A stretch of 64,000 nt of DNA from contig JBJXGX010000406.1 in assembly GCA_046160305.1 (NCBI GenBank), positions 1 through 64,000 on the forward strand. Direction: 5' to 3'. Both the position numbers and the translations under genes were made by a program. Positions 37,746 through 47,998 of this stretch are shown here, in pieces (the stretch's first letter is position 1; every line of letters starts with the position of its first letter). The DNA is from SHXR01 sp046160305. GTDB taxonomy: Bacteria > Pseudomonadota > Gammaproteobacteria > Burkholderiales > SG8-39. Below the pieces are notes generated by a model. The model had not been told where the DNA came from. It saw only the letters and a program-made list of their open reading frames with translations, and made no database searches.

Positions 37746-39584
37746 TCAAAGGCGCACGCGATGGCGCGCGAGCCATGCAAGGAGAACGATGAAGGTGTAC
37801 ATGAGCCGCGCCGAACCGCGACCAGCGATGGTGCGGTTCCAGAGCGTATGCAGTGCGACGTGATTCAGGAACGGGGCGGACTTGCGCGCGGTGGCAAGCC
37901 ACGCTTCACATTGTTTTCGCCAGGGACCGATCAGGGACGACTCGAGCGGCACGGAGAAACCGTGCTTGGGCCGATTCCATACGGACTCGGGAAGATAGCG
38001 GCGCGCCAACTCGCGCAGGATGGCTTTTCCGTCCGGATCAAAGTGCGCGCTGGCGGGTAGGTCGAGCACAGTATCGAGGACGTCGTTGCCCAGCATCGGA
38101 ACGCGCACCTCAAGACTCGCCGCCATGCTCGCACGGTCTGTCTTGACCAGACAGTTCTCGCTGAGGTACGTCCACAAGTCGGCGCGCATGAGCGCCGCGG
38201 TATCGAACGAATGACCGAAGGATCCGGTCAGATCCATCCAACGTTCAAGCGTGCGTTCGGGACGGCACGCCCGCCACGCTTCCTCGGATACATAGGCACG
38301 CATGCTCTTGCGCGACACGGCGTACGGACCAAGCTCGACTTTCCGGTACAACAGCAGCTCGCGACCCCAGAGCGAACGACGCAGCATCGCCTCCGGCAAC
38401 AATCGCGCATCGATCAGTGTGCGCATGGCAGCCTGCCAAGGCCGCTTGGGATGATCGGCTTCCTGAACGCGAAAGCGCGAATAGCCCCCAAACAATTCGT
38501 CACCGCCATCGCCGCTGATTGCAACCGTCACCATGGATCGGGTAAGCCGTGCGAGCGCGAGCGTTGGCACGTAGGCCGGATCGGCGAGGGGCTGATCGAG
38601 GGCATCGAGCGTCGCCGCGAAAGTGTCTCCATCGATCGCCGGCGCATCGACGATATGGTGTTCGGCACCGAATTGAGCCGCTACCGCACGGGCATGTGGC
38701 GTTTCGTCGAGGTCGACCTGGGGAAAGCGGACGGTGAAGGTCCGCAACGGCCGCGCGCCTGCCCGTGCCATGTAATGGACCATCAGGCCCGAATCGATAC
38801 CACCGGACAGGAACGCACCCAGCGGGACGTCGGCGACCAACTGTCGCTGCACCGAATTCGAGAGTGCGAGGTCGACGCGTTCGATAAGCTCGTTGCGATC
38901 GACGTTCGCCTCTGCGCGCGGGGCAGGGATGGCCCAGAACGCGCCGGTCTGCAATCGTTGCGAGTGAGCGTCGTATTCGAGCCAATTCGCGGGTAGAAGC
39001 TGCTGTACATCGGCGAGAAAAGTACGCGGCGCAAGCGGCGTCTGGAACGCAAGAAAATCGCGAAGCGCCTGATAGTCGAGCGGGGCGGGAAACTCCCCAA
39101 GCGCGAAGAATGGTTCGAGTGTCGAGGCGAATGTCATGCCCCGCACGGTTGAAAAGAAAAACGGCTTCACGCCCATGCGATCGCGCGCGGCAAAGAGGCG
39201 TCGCGCATGCACATCCCAAAGCGCGAAAGCGAACATGCCATCCAGCCGCTGCAAAAGCCCCTTGCCCCACACCGCGTAGCCGTGCAGGAGAACTTCCGTG
39301 TCGGAGTGCGTGATGAACGCCCGGCCGGCGGTCACGAGTTCGTCGCGCAGGTCTTGGAAATTGTAGATCTCGCCGTTGAAGACGATGACATACCGGCCAT
39401 CCGCACTTCGCATCGGCTGGTGTCCGCCTGCAAGATCGATGATGGATAACCGACGATGCCCGAGCGTCACCCCTTCGCCGTCGAACCATCCTTCGTCATC
39501 AGGGCCGCGCGATGCGATGGTATCGAGCGCACGCCTGGCATCAGCGCGCCATGGAGCATCCACAACACCGATAATGCCGCACAT
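37746..39584 (-). CDS. asnB: glutamine-dependent asparagine synthase-like amidotransferase
   Basis: A 612-residue AsnB-family protein. Cys2 is the N-terminal glutaminase nucleophile (MCGIIG), and RGPDDEGWF and FNGEIYN are further glutaminase signatures. The C-terminal synthetase has the ATP PP-loop FLSGGIDSG and GDGGDELFGGY. It is 5 bases from the GT4 gene before it, so it belongs to a polysaccharide operon. In such settings these enzymes often amidate sugar acids or act on small molecules rather than making free asparagine; that role is inferred. Confidence 0.92.
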   Translation of the reverse strand: MCGIIGVVDAPWRADARRALDTIASRGPDDEGWFDGEGVTLGHRRLSIIDLAGGHQPMRSADGRYVIVFNGEIYNFQDLRDELVTAGRAFITHSDTEVLLHGYAVWGKGLLQRLDGMFAFALWDVHARRLFAARDRMGVKPFFFSTVRGMTFASTLEPFFALGEFPAPLDYQALRDFLAFQTPLAPRTFLADVQQLLPANWLEYDAHSQRLQTGAFWAIPAPRAEANVDRNELIERVDLALSNSVQRQLVADVPLGAFLSGGIDSGLMVHYMARAGARPLRTFTVRFPQVDLDETPHARAVAAQFGAEHHIVDAPAIDGDTFAATLDALDQPLADPAYVPTLALARLTRSMVTVAISGDGGDELFGGYSRFRVQEADHPKRPWQAAMRTLIDARLLPEAMLRRSLWGRELLLYRKVELGPYAVSRKSMRAYVSEEAWRACRPERTLERWMDLTGSFGHSFDTAALMRADLWTYLSENCLVKTDRASMAASLEVRVPMLGNDVLDTVLDLPASAHFDPDGKAILRELARRYLPESVWNRPKHGFSVPLESSLIGPWRKQCEAWLATARKSAPFLNHVALHTLWNRTIAGRGSARLMYTFIVLLAWLARHRVRL

Positions 39585-39589
39585 AATGA

Positions 39590-40663
39590 TCAGGTAGCCG
39601 GCACGAGCGCTTCGATCTCACCCAGCACGGAAGGCGCATCGAAGCGGGAGAGATCGACCGATGGCATCGATGCGGATTGCAACGCATCGCGAATCGCCGC
39701 CGCCAGTCGCGCGGCATCGCGGCACGGGACCAGCCATCGCGAATCCGGTCCAAGTATTTCGCGCGGGCCTGACGGACAATCCGTGCTCACCACAGGCGTA
39801 CCGCATGCAAGCGCTTCCACCAGAACATTCGGCATGCCTTCATGATCGGAACAGAGCACGAGCAATCGGGCGCCTTGCATCCATGGATAGGGATTGTCCT
39901 GAAATCCGGCAACCAGTACGCGATCGGTGAGTCCATGTTCCGCGATCAAGCGGTTGAGCCCATCGTGAGGCGCGGTGAGGAGGACGAGCCGCTCGGGCAC
40001 ATCGAGCCGGCTCCATGCATCGAACAACAGATCATGGCGCTTCTGCGCCGCAAATCGACCGACATGAATCACATAGGGAACATTTGGCCGATCGGGGGCA
40101 GGTTCGGCGGCGAGTCTGCGAATCGCATCGAAGTCGTAAGGATTGTAGATGCGACGGATCGTTGCATTGGTCAGGCCGATCTCGCGGCGCAAGTCATCGG
40201 CGACACCATCGGAGACGGCGATTAGTCGAGCGTCCCCGTAGAGCCGTCGATAGCGCGCAAGCCGTCGCGATCGACGACGGCCGTGTAGCCGCGCGACTTC
40301 AGCCGACAGCGTGTTGGCGATGCGATGCCAAAGCGATGGCAACCGCGCAATGCGCGTTACTTCGTCGGCGAACGGCAGGGTCGAGATCACCAGATCGAAC
40401 GGCCGATGGGCGCCGAGCTTTGCGACAAGCGATCGAAGCCGCCATGCGGCAATGCGCTTGCCGATGAAGCCTTTTCGGCAGGCACGACCGAATGGCGTGA
40501 GCGCATGCAAGGACAACCCTGCATCGATCGAGTGATCGACAAGGTATTCGAGCAGCACGATGTGGACCTCGTGTCCGCGCGCACCAAGCATGCTTGCAAG
40601 GCGAATGAGGACGCGCTCAGCGCCACCGCCGCGCAGATTGGTCGTGACCAGCGCAATCTTCAC
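39590..40663 (-). CDS. family 4 glycosyltransferase
   Basis: A 357-residue GT-B enzyme. MKIALVTTNLRGGGAERVL is the acceptor domain start. The sugar-nucleotide site is visible as DHEGMPNVLVEALACGTPVVSTD with the family Glu residues. GTG 40663 overlaps the TGA of the preceding gene by four bases (GTGA), arguing for coupling and excluding the open frame further upstream. It is followed after five bases by the asparagine synthase gene. Specificity is unknown. Confidence 0.9.
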   Translation of the reverse strand: MKIALVTTNLRGGGAERVLIRLASMLGARGHEVHIVLLEYLVDHSIDAGLSLHALTPFGRACRKGFIGKRIAAWRLRSLVAKLGAHRPFDLVISTLPFADEVTRIARLPSLWHRIANTLSAEVARLHGRRRSRRLARYRRLYGDARLIAVSDGVADDLRREIGLTNATIRRIYNPYDFDAIRRLAAEPAPDRPNVPYVIHVGRFAAQKRHDLLFDAWSRLDVPERLVLLTAPHDGLNRLIAEHGLTDRVLVAGFQDNPYPWMQGARLLVLCSDHEGMPNVLVEALACGTPVVSTDCPSGPREILGPDSRWLVPCRDAARLAAAIRDALQSASMPSVDLSRFDAPSVLGEIEALVPAT

Positions 40664-41742
40664 CCGGCCACCGCGTCGCGAAACACCTGCTCCATCCGGT
40701 CGAGCATCCTGGCCGCACCAAACGTGGACATCGCATACGCGCGCGCGGCCCGGCCGATTCGATCCGCAAGCTCGGCGTCGTCGCGCAGCCGGGTAATAGC
40801 AGCGGCGATCGCCTGCGAATTGGCGGGCGGTACGATGAGCCCGGTTTCTTCGTTCCGCACGATCTCGGTAATGCTGCCGACCGGTGTGGTGACCACCGGG
40901 AGGCCCATGGCCATCGCCTGCATCAATGCTTGCGGAACGCCCTCGTTCGCATAGGAGGGCAAACAAAACGCATCGAGCGCGTTCAGCCATGGCGCGGGAT
41001 CGTCCTGATGCGACGTGAGCGTTACCCGCCCGCCAAGACCTAGCGAGGCAATGCGGGCTTCGATGACATCTCGCATCGGACCATCACCGATGATCAGCAA
41101 TCGCGAATCGGTGAGATGGGTCATCGCTTCGAGCAGATGCAAATGCCCCTTCCAACTGCGCAACGTCGCGACGATGCCGATGTAGTGCACACCTTGACCC
41201 AATCCGAGCGATGCGCGTGCGGCGTCCCGATCAACCGGCGCGAACCGATCGAGATCGATCCCGGTAGGCACCGACAACACCTTGTCGGGCGGAAGCCGGT
41301 TCGCCTCGATGATCTGTCTGCGCAACGCCTCGCCCGTCGTCACGATCCGGCGTGTGGCGGATCCATACAGCCAGCGGGTGGCAATATTGTTCGGGATCGG
41401 GGCCGAAATGTGGCGCGTCCGCACGATGGGTGGCGCATTGCGGACCGTCGCGCAGGCAAGCGCGGCAAGCCAGCTATCGGTCGAGCTGTGTACGTTGATC
41501 ACATCCACCGGATGCGCAAGCAGATGCCGGCGCATTGCACGAAGGCCGCGCAGGTTCTTCCGCCCGATGGGCAGCGCGGTCACCGGCACTTTCCTCTTGA
41601 GCGCCTCACCGAAGGCACGTGCTTCGCCGGGAACAGCGAGATGCACGATATGCCCCCTCTCGATCAGTCCGCGTGCCTCCGACAGCACGCGAATTTCCTG
41701 TCCACCCCAACCAAGCGAGGCTTCCGTATGGAGGATTCTCAA
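40660..41742 (-). CDS. family 4 glycosyltransferase
   Basis: A 360-residue GT4. RILHTEASLGWGGQEIRVL is the acceptor loop and ANEGVPQALMQAMAMGLPVVTTPVG the donor site. TTG 41742 is chosen because homologue-type starts begin at RILHTEAS. The frame is open to ATG 41892, but that extension looks atypical and its GGTGAGG sits too close to the ATG. It is the first gene of a four-gene minus-strand unit ending at 36525. Acceptor and sugar are unknown. Confidence 0.88.
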   Translation of the reverse strand: MRILHTEASLGWGGQEIRVLSEARGLIERGHIVHLAVPGEARAFGEALKRKVPVTALPIGRKNLRGLRAMRRHLLAHPVDVINVHSSTDSWLAALACATVRNAPPIVRTRHISAPIPNNIATRWLYGSATRRIVTTGEALRRQIIEANRLPPDKVLSVPTGIDLDRFAPVDRDAARASLGLGQGVHYIGIVATLRSWKGHLHLLEAMTHLTDSRLLIIGDGPMRDVIEARIASLGLGGRVTLTSHQDDPAPWLNALDAFCLPSYANEGVPQALMQAMAMGLPVVTTPVGSITEIVRNEETGLIVPPANSQAIAAAITRLRDDAELADRIGRAARAYAMSTFGAARMLDRMEQVFRDAVAG

Positions 41743-42010
41743 GCGTTCGCGCCCAATCGCGGTTCGTATTGCGGCAGTACCATTGCGCGTCCACCCCAAG
41801 TAGTGCGACACCGTGTCGCTTTCGGACGCGGCGGCGACTTCGATCGTGGCAGCGTGCAGAATGATCGACGTGAATTCTACCGTGAAGTGCATGCCTCACC
41901 GGCGTTCGATCGGGATGGATGATCGCCTGTCATGGGTTCGGTGTGGTACGGTCCGTCATCGGTAGCCTACCAAGCAGAGGTGTTCCCGCTGCGATGATTT
42001 GGGAGTCGTC

Positions 42011-42835
42011 ATGGGTATTTCACGCGGCGCCATCAATCTGATCGCGATGGCGCTCAAGGATCGAACACCTGGTGGTACGGTGCTCACGTTCGGTGTTCAG
42101 TCGATCGATGGCGGCCGAAGCGACGTGATCGCCGCAATGAAGCGCGCAAACAACGGATCGACCATTGCCACTCCCGACGCGGTTGGCGCGGTCACTTCAT
42201 TGCCAGGTGAACGGATTCATCAAAGTGAGCTGTTCAGCTTGCTCGGGTTCGCGGCGACCGAAAGCCTCGATTGCTACGACGCCGAGAGTCCGACGCATAT
42301 CGTCGACTTGAATCGCCCGCTGCCGCCTGCGCTCGGGGGCCGCTTCGATCTCGTCTATGACGGTGGCACGATCGAGCATTGTTTCAACGCGCCGCAGGCC
42401 ATGATGAACGTCGTGAGCGCGCTCGCTCCCGGAGGCCGCGTCATTCACCACGTACCGATGAACAACTGGGTGGATCATGGTTTCTACCAGCTCTCGCCGA
42501 CCGTGTTTTTCGATTTCTACGATGCCAACGGATTCATCGACCCGCGGATGAAACTGCACTTCATGGGGCGCAAGCGCGAAAGCTTCGCCGAGTACGATCC
42601 GATGAACGATCCGCGGCTCCCGTATTCATTCGGGAGCAAGGTGAAGTGCCTGTCCTTTTTCACCGCGCAAAAATCGGTGGGCGCGGGCCACGCGGAGATC
42701 GTGTTCCCATTGCAGCGACGCTATCGCGAGGCGTTCGGCGGTGAGACCACGGCGAGACCAGGCAAGAGAGGATTCGCGCGGCTGAAGGATTCGATCCTCA
42801 AACGCACGATCAGGCTTCGCGCCAGCAGGATCTGA
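42011..42835 (+). CDS. class I SAM-dependent methyltransferase-like protein
   Basis: A 274-residue protein. FDLVYDGGTIEHCFNAPQAMMNV and APGGRVIHHVPMNNWVDHGFY match the motif II-III region of Rossmann methyltransferases. The motif I glycine loop is poorly formed, so binding of SAM is likely but not proven. ATG 42011 has GGGAG about 6 bases upstream. It stands between divergent and convergent polysaccharide genes and may modify a sugar or lipid intermediate. Confidence 0.72.
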   Translation: MGISRGAINLIAMALKDRTPGGTVLTFGVQSIDGGRSDVIAAMKRANNGSTIATPDAVGAVTSLPGERIHQSELFSLLGFAATESLDCYDAESPTHIVDLNRPLPPALGGRFDLVYDGGTIEHCFNAPQAMMNVVSALAPGGRVIHHVPMNNWVDHGFYQLSPTVFFDFYDANGFIDPRMKLHFMGRKRESFAEYDPMNDPRLPYSFGSKVKCLSFFTAQKSVGAGHAEIVFPLQRRYREAFGGETTARPGKRGFARLKDSILKRTIRLRASRI

Positions 42836-42882
42836 CCGCGACGGAGAATCACCGCACCCGCTCACCCGCCGCTCGCCCGCTT

Positions 42883-44637
42883 TTATTGGGCGCCCTCCAC
42901 GGCCCGCTCGTACTGCATCCGGTGCAGGCGCGCGTAGGGACCGCCGCGAACGACCAACTCGGCGTGCCGCCCGGTTTCCACGATCGCGCCATCATGCAGC
43001 ACGACAATTCGATCGGCCCGCTCGATCGTGGAGAGGCGGTGCGCGATCACCAAGGTGGTGCGTCCCTGCATCAATACTTCGAGGGCTTCCTGCACATGGC
43101 GCTCCGACTCGCTGTCGAGCGCGGAGGTCGCCTCGTCAAGAATCAACACCGGTGCATCCTTGAGAAACGCGCGGGCAATCGCCAGCCGTTGCCGCTGCCC
43201 GCCCGATAGCCGCACGCCATTCTCACCGATCAAAGTGTCCAGACCCTGCGGCATCGCTTCGATGAATGACAGCGCGTGCGCCGCCTGCGCCGCCCGACGC
43301 ACGGCGTCGCGACTGACGCCTGCCAGACGCCCGTAGGCGATATTCGCGGCCAATGTGTCATTGAACAGAACGATGTCCTGACTGACGAGCGCGATGTTTG
43401 CCCTGAGCGACGCGAGGGTGAGCTCGCGAAGATCGACACCATCGAGAAGGATCTTGCCGTCCTGCGGCGTATAGAAGCGCGGGATCAGATTGGCAAGCGT
43501 CGTCTTGCCACTCCCTGACGCGCCGACCAAGGCAACCGTTTCCCCCGCGCTGATCACCAGATCGATCCCGCGAATCGCTGGTCTTTCCGCCCCTGCATAG
43601 GTAAAACTCGCCTGAACCAGCTCGATGCGTCCGGCCGTGCGCCCAAGCTCTCGCGACCCGGTGTCGACCTCGGGTTTCTCGTCAATCAGCGCAAACACAC
43701 CTTCGCATCCGGCCAGGCCCCGTTGGAGTGACTGGCTCACTTGTACGAGCCGCTTGAGCGGGCCGAGCAGCATCAGCATGGCCGCGAGAAATGCGACGAA
43801 TCCGCCTACGGTCGTCTGGTCACGCTGGGCCTGGTCAATCGCGAGGTAGACGATGACGGCGATCGCGATCGAGGCGGCAAATTGCGTCAAGGGAACATTG
43901 GCCGCAGCCGCGACGACGGCTTTCATCGCGAAGCGGCGAATACGATTCGTGCCGGCCATGAACCGGTTCTGTTCGTATTCCTGGCCGTCGAACACCTTCA
44001 CGACCTTGTGCGCACCTACCGCTTCTTCGAGCAGATGATTGAGATCACCCATCGCACCTTGCTCGGCCCGGCTCATTGCACGCAAGCGGCCGCTGAAGAC
44101 ACGAATGATCAAGACGATCACCGGGCCCACAATGAACGAGATCAAGGTGAGCCGCCAATTGAGCCAGAGCAGGTAACCGAACAATCCGGCCACCACCAGC
44201 GAATCCTTCACCGCGACGGTGATCGCGTTGGTCGCGGCGCCCGTCACCAGGGTCACGTCATAGGTGAACTTCGATATGAGGTTTCCGGTGGTGTGATTGT
44301 CGTAGTACGAGGTCGGCAAGCGAATGAGCTTGTCGAACATGGCGTTACGCAAATCGGCGATCAGCTTCTGCCCGACCCAATGGATGCAGAAGTCGCTCAC
44401 GAATGAGCCCGCGCCCCGGACGAGCGCAAGCGCGATGATGAAGAACGGCACCCAACGCATGAAGACCGGATCGCGTTCGACGAATCCTGCATCGAGCAGG
44501 CGCTGAAACATCGCCGGCAGCGCGGGCTCGGTCGCCGCGACCACGATCATCGCGAGGATCGATATCGCAAATGTTCGCCAGTAAGGGCGGACGTACCGAA
44601 GCAGCCTTGCGTACAGCTTGAGGTCGGCGATGACCAT
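42883..44637 (-). CDS. msbA: lipid A export ABC transporter
   Basis: A 584-residue fused ABC exporter. It has six membrane spans (about 15-300) followed by an ATPase with Walker A GASGSGKTT, LSGGQRQR signature and Walker B VLILDEATSALDSES. It flips lipid A-core across the inner membrane. ATG 44637 (MVIADLKLYARLLRYVRPYW) fits family length; the open frame extends 45 codons upstream into the end of the neighbouring gene. It is the last gene of the minus-strand run. Confidence 0.93.
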   Translation of the reverse strand: MVIADLKLYARLLRYVRPYWRTFAISILAMIVVAATEPALPAMFQRLLDAGFVERDPVFMRWVPFFIIALALVRGAGSFVSDFCIHWVGQKLIADLRNAMFDKLIRLPTSYYDNHTTGNLISKFTYDVTLVTGAATNAITVAVKDSLVVAGLFGYLLWLNWRLTLISFIVGPVIVLIIRVFSGRLRAMSRAEQGAMGDLNHLLEEAVGAHKVVKVFDGQEYEQNRFMAGTNRIRRFAMKAVVAAAANVPLTQFAASIAIAVIVYLAIDQAQRDQTTVGGFVAFLAAMLMLLGPLKRLVQVSQSLQRGLAGCEGVFALIDEKPEVDTGSRELGRTAGRIELVQASFTYAGAERPAIRGIDLVISAGETVALVGASGSGKTTLANLIPRFYTPQDGKILLDGVDLRELTLASLRANIALVSQDIVLFNDTLAANIAYGRLAGVSRDAVRRAAQAAHALSFIEAMPQGLDTLIGENGVRLSGGQRQRLAIARAFLKDAPVLILDEATSALDSESERHVQEALEVLMQGRTTLVIAHRLSTIERADRIVVLHDGAIVETGRHAELVVRGGPYARLHRMQYERAVEGAQ

Positions 44638-44719
44638 TACGAGGCAGAAACCGAAAGCGGAGGGGAAAGCGGGTTGAAGTCTATCAGGGCGGGGAATCTG
44701 GTCGGCTTCGCGCGCGGAT

Positions 44720-45910
44720 TCATTGGACGACTTTGACGCCGGGCATCGCGATGCGCGCCGTGAGCTGTTCATAGAGGGTCACCATTTTCGCGGCCATCGC
44801 ATCGAGTGTGAGCCCTTCGACGGCTTGGCGCGCCGCGTCGCAAGTGGCTTTCGCCGGGAGCGACTGAACGTCACGAAGGGCCCGCGCAAGGGCCTCGAGG
44901 TCGAGTGCATCGCATACATACCCGGTATTGCCGCCTTCGATCAACTCTGCCGCGCCGCACTGCGTCGTCGTGATGATTGGTAAGCCGCATGCAAGGGCCT
45001 CGAGTGCCGCGTTTGGCAGCGGATCATAGAGGGTCGGCAGCACGAAACAGTTGGCCGCGGCATAGTAACCGCGAACGTCCTCTTGTCCGCCCGCGAAATG
45101 GACGCGGGATGCGATCCCGAGCCGGTGGGCGAGCTTTCGCATCGACGGTTCTTCCTTGTCCTTGCCGACCACGATGACGCGCGCCGGCGGCCCCACGCCC
45201 GCGCGCTGAAACGCATGCAGCAATCGGCCCACGCCTTTTCGCTCGAAACCCGACCCGACGAACACGTACACGAATGCATCCGACTCGATGCCAAGCGCCT
45301 GCCGCTGATGCACGCCGAGATTTGATCGCAGGCCGGGATGAAATCGGTCGAGATCGACACCGCTGTATACGACGTGGAGCTTGGCCTCGTCGATGCGGAA
45401 GTGCCGCTGGATCTCGTTTCGGACCATGTGCGAATTGCAAATGACCGCGCGCAATCGCGGACTCGCGAACAAACGCCGCTCCGCGCCAAGGACGTAACGA
45501 TGATAAGGACTGAGCCACTGGATCATTCGATCGACACGCGTCAAGGTACGAGCGCGATTCGCCAGCCACTGCTTGTGGACGCCATCACCGGCACGATAGA
45601 GGTCGCAACACGCGATGCGCTCATGCGCCTGCACGAGATCGAATGGGTGAGAGGCAAGCTCACGGCACACCGACCTGGCAAAACTCGCGTCGCGCCAGCG
45701 CCGTCCGATATGAAACGGATCGCAGCGGATCCATTCCGTTACAGGTGCGGGTCCCTCGCCCGACGCCGCGCCGCCAGGGGCATCTGCCCACTGCCGCGAG
45801 ATGACGGTAACGCTCGCGCCCTGTCGTGCGAGCGCCGCAAGCGCCCGCTCTACGAATCGTTCGGCGCCGCCGTACGGGTTATAGCGCTGGCGGACGATCG
45901 CAAGGCGCAT
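44720..45910 (-). CDS. family 4 glycosyltransferase, WaaG-like
   Basis: A 396-residue GT-B enzyme with the start MRLAIVRQRYNPYGGAERFVERAL and donor-site YDPLPNAALEALACGLPIITTTQCG. The conserved HERIACCDLYRAGDGVHKQWL segment is typical of WaaG core glucosyltransferases. It lies three bases after the BtuF-like gene and 82 bases before msbA, all on one strand. Role: outer-core hexose addition (inferred). Confidence 0.9.
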   Translation of the reverse strand: MRLAIVRQRYNPYGGAERFVERALAALARQGASVTVISRQWADAPGGAASGEGPAPVTEWIRCDPFHIGRRWRDASFARSVCRELASHPFDLVQAHERIACCDLYRAGDGVHKQWLANRARTLTRVDRMIQWLSPYHRYVLGAERRLFASPRLRAVICNSHMVRNEIQRHFRIDEAKLHVVYSGVDLDRFHPGLRSNLGVHQRQALGIESDAFVYVFVGSGFERKGVGRLLHAFQRAGVGPPARVIVVGKDKEEPSMRKLAHRLGIASRVHFAGGQEDVRGYYAAANCFVLPTLYDPLPNAALEALACGLPIITTTQCGAAELIEGGNTGYVCDALDLEALARALRDVQSLPAKATCDAARQAVEGLTLDAMAAKMVTLYEQLTARIAMPGVKVVQ

Positions 45911-45913
45911 GCG

Positions 45914-46783
45914 TCAGGTACTGCGCGCTTGCCGAACGGCAGCGCATACGTCGCCCACCGCTTCCACGATGCGCAGGCCCTGCCGGTGCAAGATACGCGG
46001 ATCGATCACGACGATGCGCCCGTCCTGCACGGCGCGAACCAGTTTGAACGCTTGCCAGCGTTCTATAATCGATTGACGCGCCTCCGCCGTTCCACTCACG
46101 ATCAGCAGGCGCGGATTGGCGATGAGAAGCTGCTCGGGACTCACCCGCGCGGTCAACGCCGGAATGCCCGCGAACACGTTGCTCGCTCCGCATACCCGCA
46201 GGATGTCGGTCATGAGATGCTCACCGTTCACCGTGAGGAGCGGCTTGTGCCAGATTTCGACGAATGCGGGCAACGGTTCGGCGGCCGTGATCGACAGCGA
46301 TGCGAGCAGCGCTTCGAACGATCGGGCGGTAGCCTCCGCGGCGTTCGTGTTGCCGGTGAGCGCGCCGATCGAACGCACGACGCGCGCGATATCCATCAGG
46401 CTGCGCGGCTCTGTCATGAAGACCGGCATCCGCATACGCTTGATGCGTTCAAGGTCGCGCGCGGGATTGCCGGTCCGCCACGCGATCACGAGGTCGGGAC
46501 GAAGCCAGCGCAGGTGTTCAATATCGATGCGGCCGGACGAGGCGACCACCCGGATCTTCGACGCCTCGGTGGGATCATCCGAGTAGCTCGACACGCCGAC
46601 CAGCCGATCACCCGCGCCCACCGCGAATACGATCTCGGCAAGGCTCGGACTCAATGTCACGATGCGACGCGCAGGTTGATCGAGAACGAAGACGTGCCCA
46701 TCGTCGTCCGTCACGCTGATCGCGCCCGACGCGCCGCCGGCTAAACCGGCAAGCAACGCCGCGCAAAGCCAGCGGATGATCAC
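45914..46783 (-). CDS. btuF: periplasmic cobalamin-binding protein, BtuF-like
   Basis: A 289-residue helical-backbone metal-receptor (class III) binding protein. It has a signal peptide (MIIRWLCAALLAGLAGGASGA), the conserved RIVTLSPSLAEIVFAVGAGDRLVGVS core and LRPDLVIAWRTGN. GTG 46783 overlaps the stop of the preceding heptosyltransferase gene by four bases (GTGA); the in-frame extension upstream is not used. It would deliver B12 to an importer. No btuC/btuD lies in the window. Confidence 0.85.
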   Translation of the reverse strand: MIIRWLCAALLAGLAGGASGAISVTDDDGHVFVLDQPARRIVTLSPSLAEIVFAVGAGDRLVGVSSYSDDPTEASKIRVVASSGRIDIEHLRWLRPDLVIAWRTGNPARDLERIKRMRMPVFMTEPRSLMDIARVVRSIGALTGNTNAAEATARSFEALLASLSITAAEPLPAFVEIWHKPLLTVNGEHLMTDILRVCGASNVFAGIPALTARVSPEQLLIANPRLLIVSGTAEARQSIIERWQAFKLVRAVQDGRIVVIDPRILHRQGLRIVEAVGDVCAAVRQARST

Positions 46784-47883
46784 GATGGATGCGCGAGCAG
46801 CGTTTCGACGGCATCGACCACGCGCACGGTCGCGATCGTCGACAGGCATTCGCTCACCTTGCCGCCACCACATCCGTCGAATCCGCACGGCCGGCAAGGG
46901 TGAATCGTCGATGTCAGCACGCGATGCGGAACCTTCCACGGCCCCCATTCACGATCACCGCTTGGGCCAAACAACGCGATCACCGGCGTTTGCATCGCCG
47001 CGGCGATATGCATGGGCGCCGAGTCAACACCGATGAACAGGCTGGCGCGCGCCGTCAGCGCACTCAGTTGCTTGAGCGTCAAGCGGCCGGCGAGATTGAC
47101 GACCGGGGTCTGAACCTTCGCGAGGACGTTGGTGACGAGTTCTTCCTCCATTCCTCCCGGTGCGGCGGTGATGACCACCCGGTGTCCGCGCGCGCCAAGC
47201 GCATCGATCAGCTCGGCGCACTGGTCGATCGGCCAGCATTTGAACTGCCAGCGTGAAGTGGGATGGAAGTGGATGAACTGACCCTTGGCGAGTCCGTGTG
47301 TATTCATGAGGAGATCGACGCGTGATTCGGCCTCGACACCGGGCACGAGAACGAGGCGGCGATCCACGACCGTGTTCTGAACACCGGCACGCCGCAATGC
47401 ATCGAGATGCATTTCGACCGTGTGGCGCCTGCCGTCGCGCAGGACCGGAAAGCGATGGGTGAACATCGTTTTCCACCACATTTTCTTCCACCAGGATTCG
47501 CCATGCGCTTTCTGCGGTGCAACGCGCGCCTGCACGCCAAGTAATCGGCCGAGCAAGGCGGGGCGCGAATGGTCGGTCAGATTGATCAGTACGTCATAAC
47601 GCCGGGCGCGCAACGTTCGAAGCAGGGCCCATTCGTGACGCAATCGAACCAACGGGGACAACTCGCGCCACTTGCGCCCGACCACGTGAACGGCCGCGAT
47701 CGCCGGGTGAAAAGTGAGCATTTCGGCGGTATCGTCGTAGACGAGCGCGTCGATTTCGAGGTGGCGCGCCTGCGCCTTCAGAACGCTGAAAACCGGCGAC
47801 GCCAGCAGGACATCCCCGTGATGGCGCAGCTTCACCACGAGCACGCGTCGGGCGGTGGCAAAGTCGATCGGATCGGGAACCAT
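46780..47883 (-). CDS. rfaQ: lipopolysaccharide heptosyltransferase III-like (GT9)
   Basis: A 367-residue GT9. RVLVVKLRHHGDVLLASPVFSVLKA is the RfaQ-type start. HFHPTSRWQFKCWP is the conserved heptosyltransferase phosphate/heptose site and GVDSAPMHIAAAMQTPVIALFG the donor site. It would add heptose III to the inner core. It overlaps the BtuF-like gene by four bases, so both are translated from one message. A CxxC-rich end (HPCRPCGFDGCGGGKVSECL) is present. Confidence 0.9.
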   Translation of the reverse strand: MVPDPIDFATARRVLVVKLRHHGDVLLASPVFSVLKAQARHLEIDALVYDDTAEMLTFHPAIAAVHVVGRKWRELSPLVRLRHEWALLRTLRARRYDVLINLTDHSRPALLGRLLGVQARVAPQKAHGESWWKKMWWKTMFTHRFPVLRDGRRHTVEMHLDALRRAGVQNTVVDRRLVLVPGVEAESRVDLLMNTHGLAKGQFIHFHPTSRWQFKCWPIDQCAELIDALGARGHRVVITAAPGGMEEELVTNVLAKVQTPVVNLAGRLTLKQLSALTARASLFIGVDSAPMHIAAAMQTPVIALFGPSGDREWGPWKVPHRVLTSTIHPCRPCGFDGCGGGKVSECLSTIATVRVVDAVETLLAHPS

Positions 47884-47998
47884 GAAGGGGAACGATATCA
47901 GAGGCGTGCGTTCGAGGGAAACCCATCCGCAACCGCACGTTCAGGCACGCACCGGATCGGGACGCCAGCCCTCACGGCCGGCGTCGAGGAACCGCGTA

